DNA of 29,801 nucleotides, taken from JBEHWX01 sp048498995. Its GTDB lineage: Bacteria; Bacteroidota; Ignavibacteria; OLB7. Of the stretch, positions 29,275 to 29,801 are shown in pieces. The stretch spans positions 1 through 29,801 of the forward strand of contig JBEHWX010000073.1 of the NCBI GenBank assembly GCA_048498995.1, read 5' to 3'. The notes under the pieces were generated by a model. That model was not told the origin of the DNA. It did not search any database and saw only the letters and a program-made list of their open reading frames with translations. The position numbers were made by a program, and so were the translations under genes. Within the stretch, counting starts at the first letter, position 1. The number at the start of each line of letters is the position of its first letter.

Positions 29275-29702
29275 AGGGAGAGTGGATACGGCTGCGCGGC
29301 GGGGAGATGATTCCGCTCTCCTCGCTCGAGTACGCCACCAGCAGAAGCGGCGGCCCGGGAGGGCAGAACGTGAACAAGGTGGAGACCAAGGTGGATGTGC
29401 GCCTGCAGATCGAGGGATCTCCCTGGATGTCGGAGCAGACCCAGGCGCTCCTCCGCGAAAAGCTCGCCGCCAGGATCGATCGCGAGGGATGGCTCCGGCT
29501 CTCCAGCAGCACCGAGCGGACCCAGCTCGGCAACCGGAGCGCCGTGCTCGACCGGCTGCTGCTGCTGCTGGACCGCGCGCTCACGCCGGAGAAGAAGCGG
29601 GTGCCGACCAAGGCCACCCGCTCCTCGAAGATCCGCCGGGTCGAATCGAAGAAGAAGAACGCCGAGAAGAAGCAGTCCCGCCGGTGGCGCGGCTCCGAGT
29701 GA
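29262..29702 (+). CDS. arfB: Alternative ribosome-rescue factor ArfB (YaeJ/ICT1 family peptidyl-tRNA hydrolase)
   Basis: This 146-aa protein has one release-factor catalytic domain. The GGQ motif lies in SRSGGPGGQNVNKVETKVDVRL (27-48, G33-G34-Q35), followed by LREKLAARIDREGWLRLSSSTERTQLGNRS (64-93). The C-terminal tail (110-143) is rich in Lys and Arg (KKRVPTK, RRVESKKKNAEKK), which in ArfB enters the empty mRNA channel of stalled ribosomes. It hydrolyses the stranded peptidyl-tRNA. The codon-recognition domain of RF1/RF2 is absent, as expected. The start at 29262 matches the usual ArfB N-terminus. The same frame is open upstream, with a copied ATGGCTTCG at 29127 that would add 45 residues. 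The stop lies in a 14-bp tandem repeat. Confidence 0.9.
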   Translation: MASIQGEWIRLRGGEMIPLSSLEYATSRSGGPGGQNVNKVETKVDVRLQIEGSPWMSEQTQALLREKLAARIDREGWLRLSSSTERTQLGNRSAVLDRLLLLLDRALTPEKKRVPTKATRSSKIRRVESKKKNAEKKQSRRWRGSE

Positions 29703-29801
29703 GCGGCTCCGAGTGAGCGGCTCCGAGTGAGCGGCTCCGAGTGAGCGGCTCCGAGTGAGCGGCTCCGAGTGAGCGGCTCCGAGTGAGCGGCTCCGAGTGA
29801 G
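29689..29801. repeat. 14-bp tandem repeat, about eight copies, running off the window
   Basis: GAGCGGCTCCGAGT repeats almost perfectly from 29689 to the last base. The first copy encodes the C-terminal Gly-Ser-Glu and part of the stop codon of arfB. Copies appear identical, so the array is probably young or unstable. Confidence 0.95.

Overview
The window looks like chromosomal DNA of a GC-rich member of the Bacteroidota/FCB group, possibly a Kapabacteria-, Ignavibacteria- or Rhodothermota-like lineage. Three things support this. The secreted protein at 5785-6348 ends in a type IX secretion (Por) sorting domain. Several signal-peptide beta-barrel proteins of the PorT-like kind are present. The recurrent promoter is of the TTG / N17-21 / TATATTCG type, close to the Bacteroidota TTTG / TAnnTTTG consensus. 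The species cannot be named from sequence alone. No phage, insertion sequence, CRISPR array or plasmid genes were seen.

Layout. 1-551: a 61-bp hairpin-bearing tandem repeat and a terminator. 552-6348 (minus): a giant 1680-residue decapeptide-repeat surface protein and a T9SS-sorted exported protein. 7116-14196 (plus): a run of six genes, namely a cupin mannose-6-phosphate isomerase, a class I mannose-6-phosphate isomerase fused to a kinase-like domain, a beta-CASP/MBL exonuclease, a TPM-domain membrane protein, an ATP-dependent DNA ligase homologue that has lost its catalytic residues, and FabI. 14351-19592 (minus): three outer-membrane beta-barrel proteins (two of them paralogues), an oligopeptide-type solute-binding lipoprotein and tRNA-Pro(TGG). 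19730-23807 (minus): phosphoglucose/phosphomannose isomerase, a small cupin, a GlsB/YeaQ-type membrane protein, an ArsC/Spx-like reductase, a very acidic unknown protein and an Ogg2-type 8-oxoguanine glycosylase. 24251-27230 (plus): an exported MBL-fold protein with eroded metal ligands, a GH88/105 unsaturated glucuronyl hydrolase and a conserved protein of unknown function. 27471-28678 (plus): an ECF sigma factor overlapping its probable membrane anti-sigma factor. 29262-29801: ribosome-rescue factor ArfB/YaeJ and a 14-bp repeat running off the end.

How the genes fit together. Three isomerases of three unrelated folds (7116, 7571, 19730) could all act around fructose-6-P, mannose-6-P and glucose-6-P, feeding GDP-mannose and surface polysaccharide synthesis. 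The exonuclease and ligase homologue resemble the known ligase-associated nuclease pairs, but here the nuclease keeps its metal motifs while the ligase keeps its fold and loses the AMP-accepting lysine and most of motifs Ia, III, V and VI. This is the most interesting biological signal in the window. The second is structural. Short tandem duplications (13-18 bp, 2-8 copies) sit in many gene gaps and in three cases swallow the stop codon, and a 122-128 bp duplication has copied the arfB start codon in frame.
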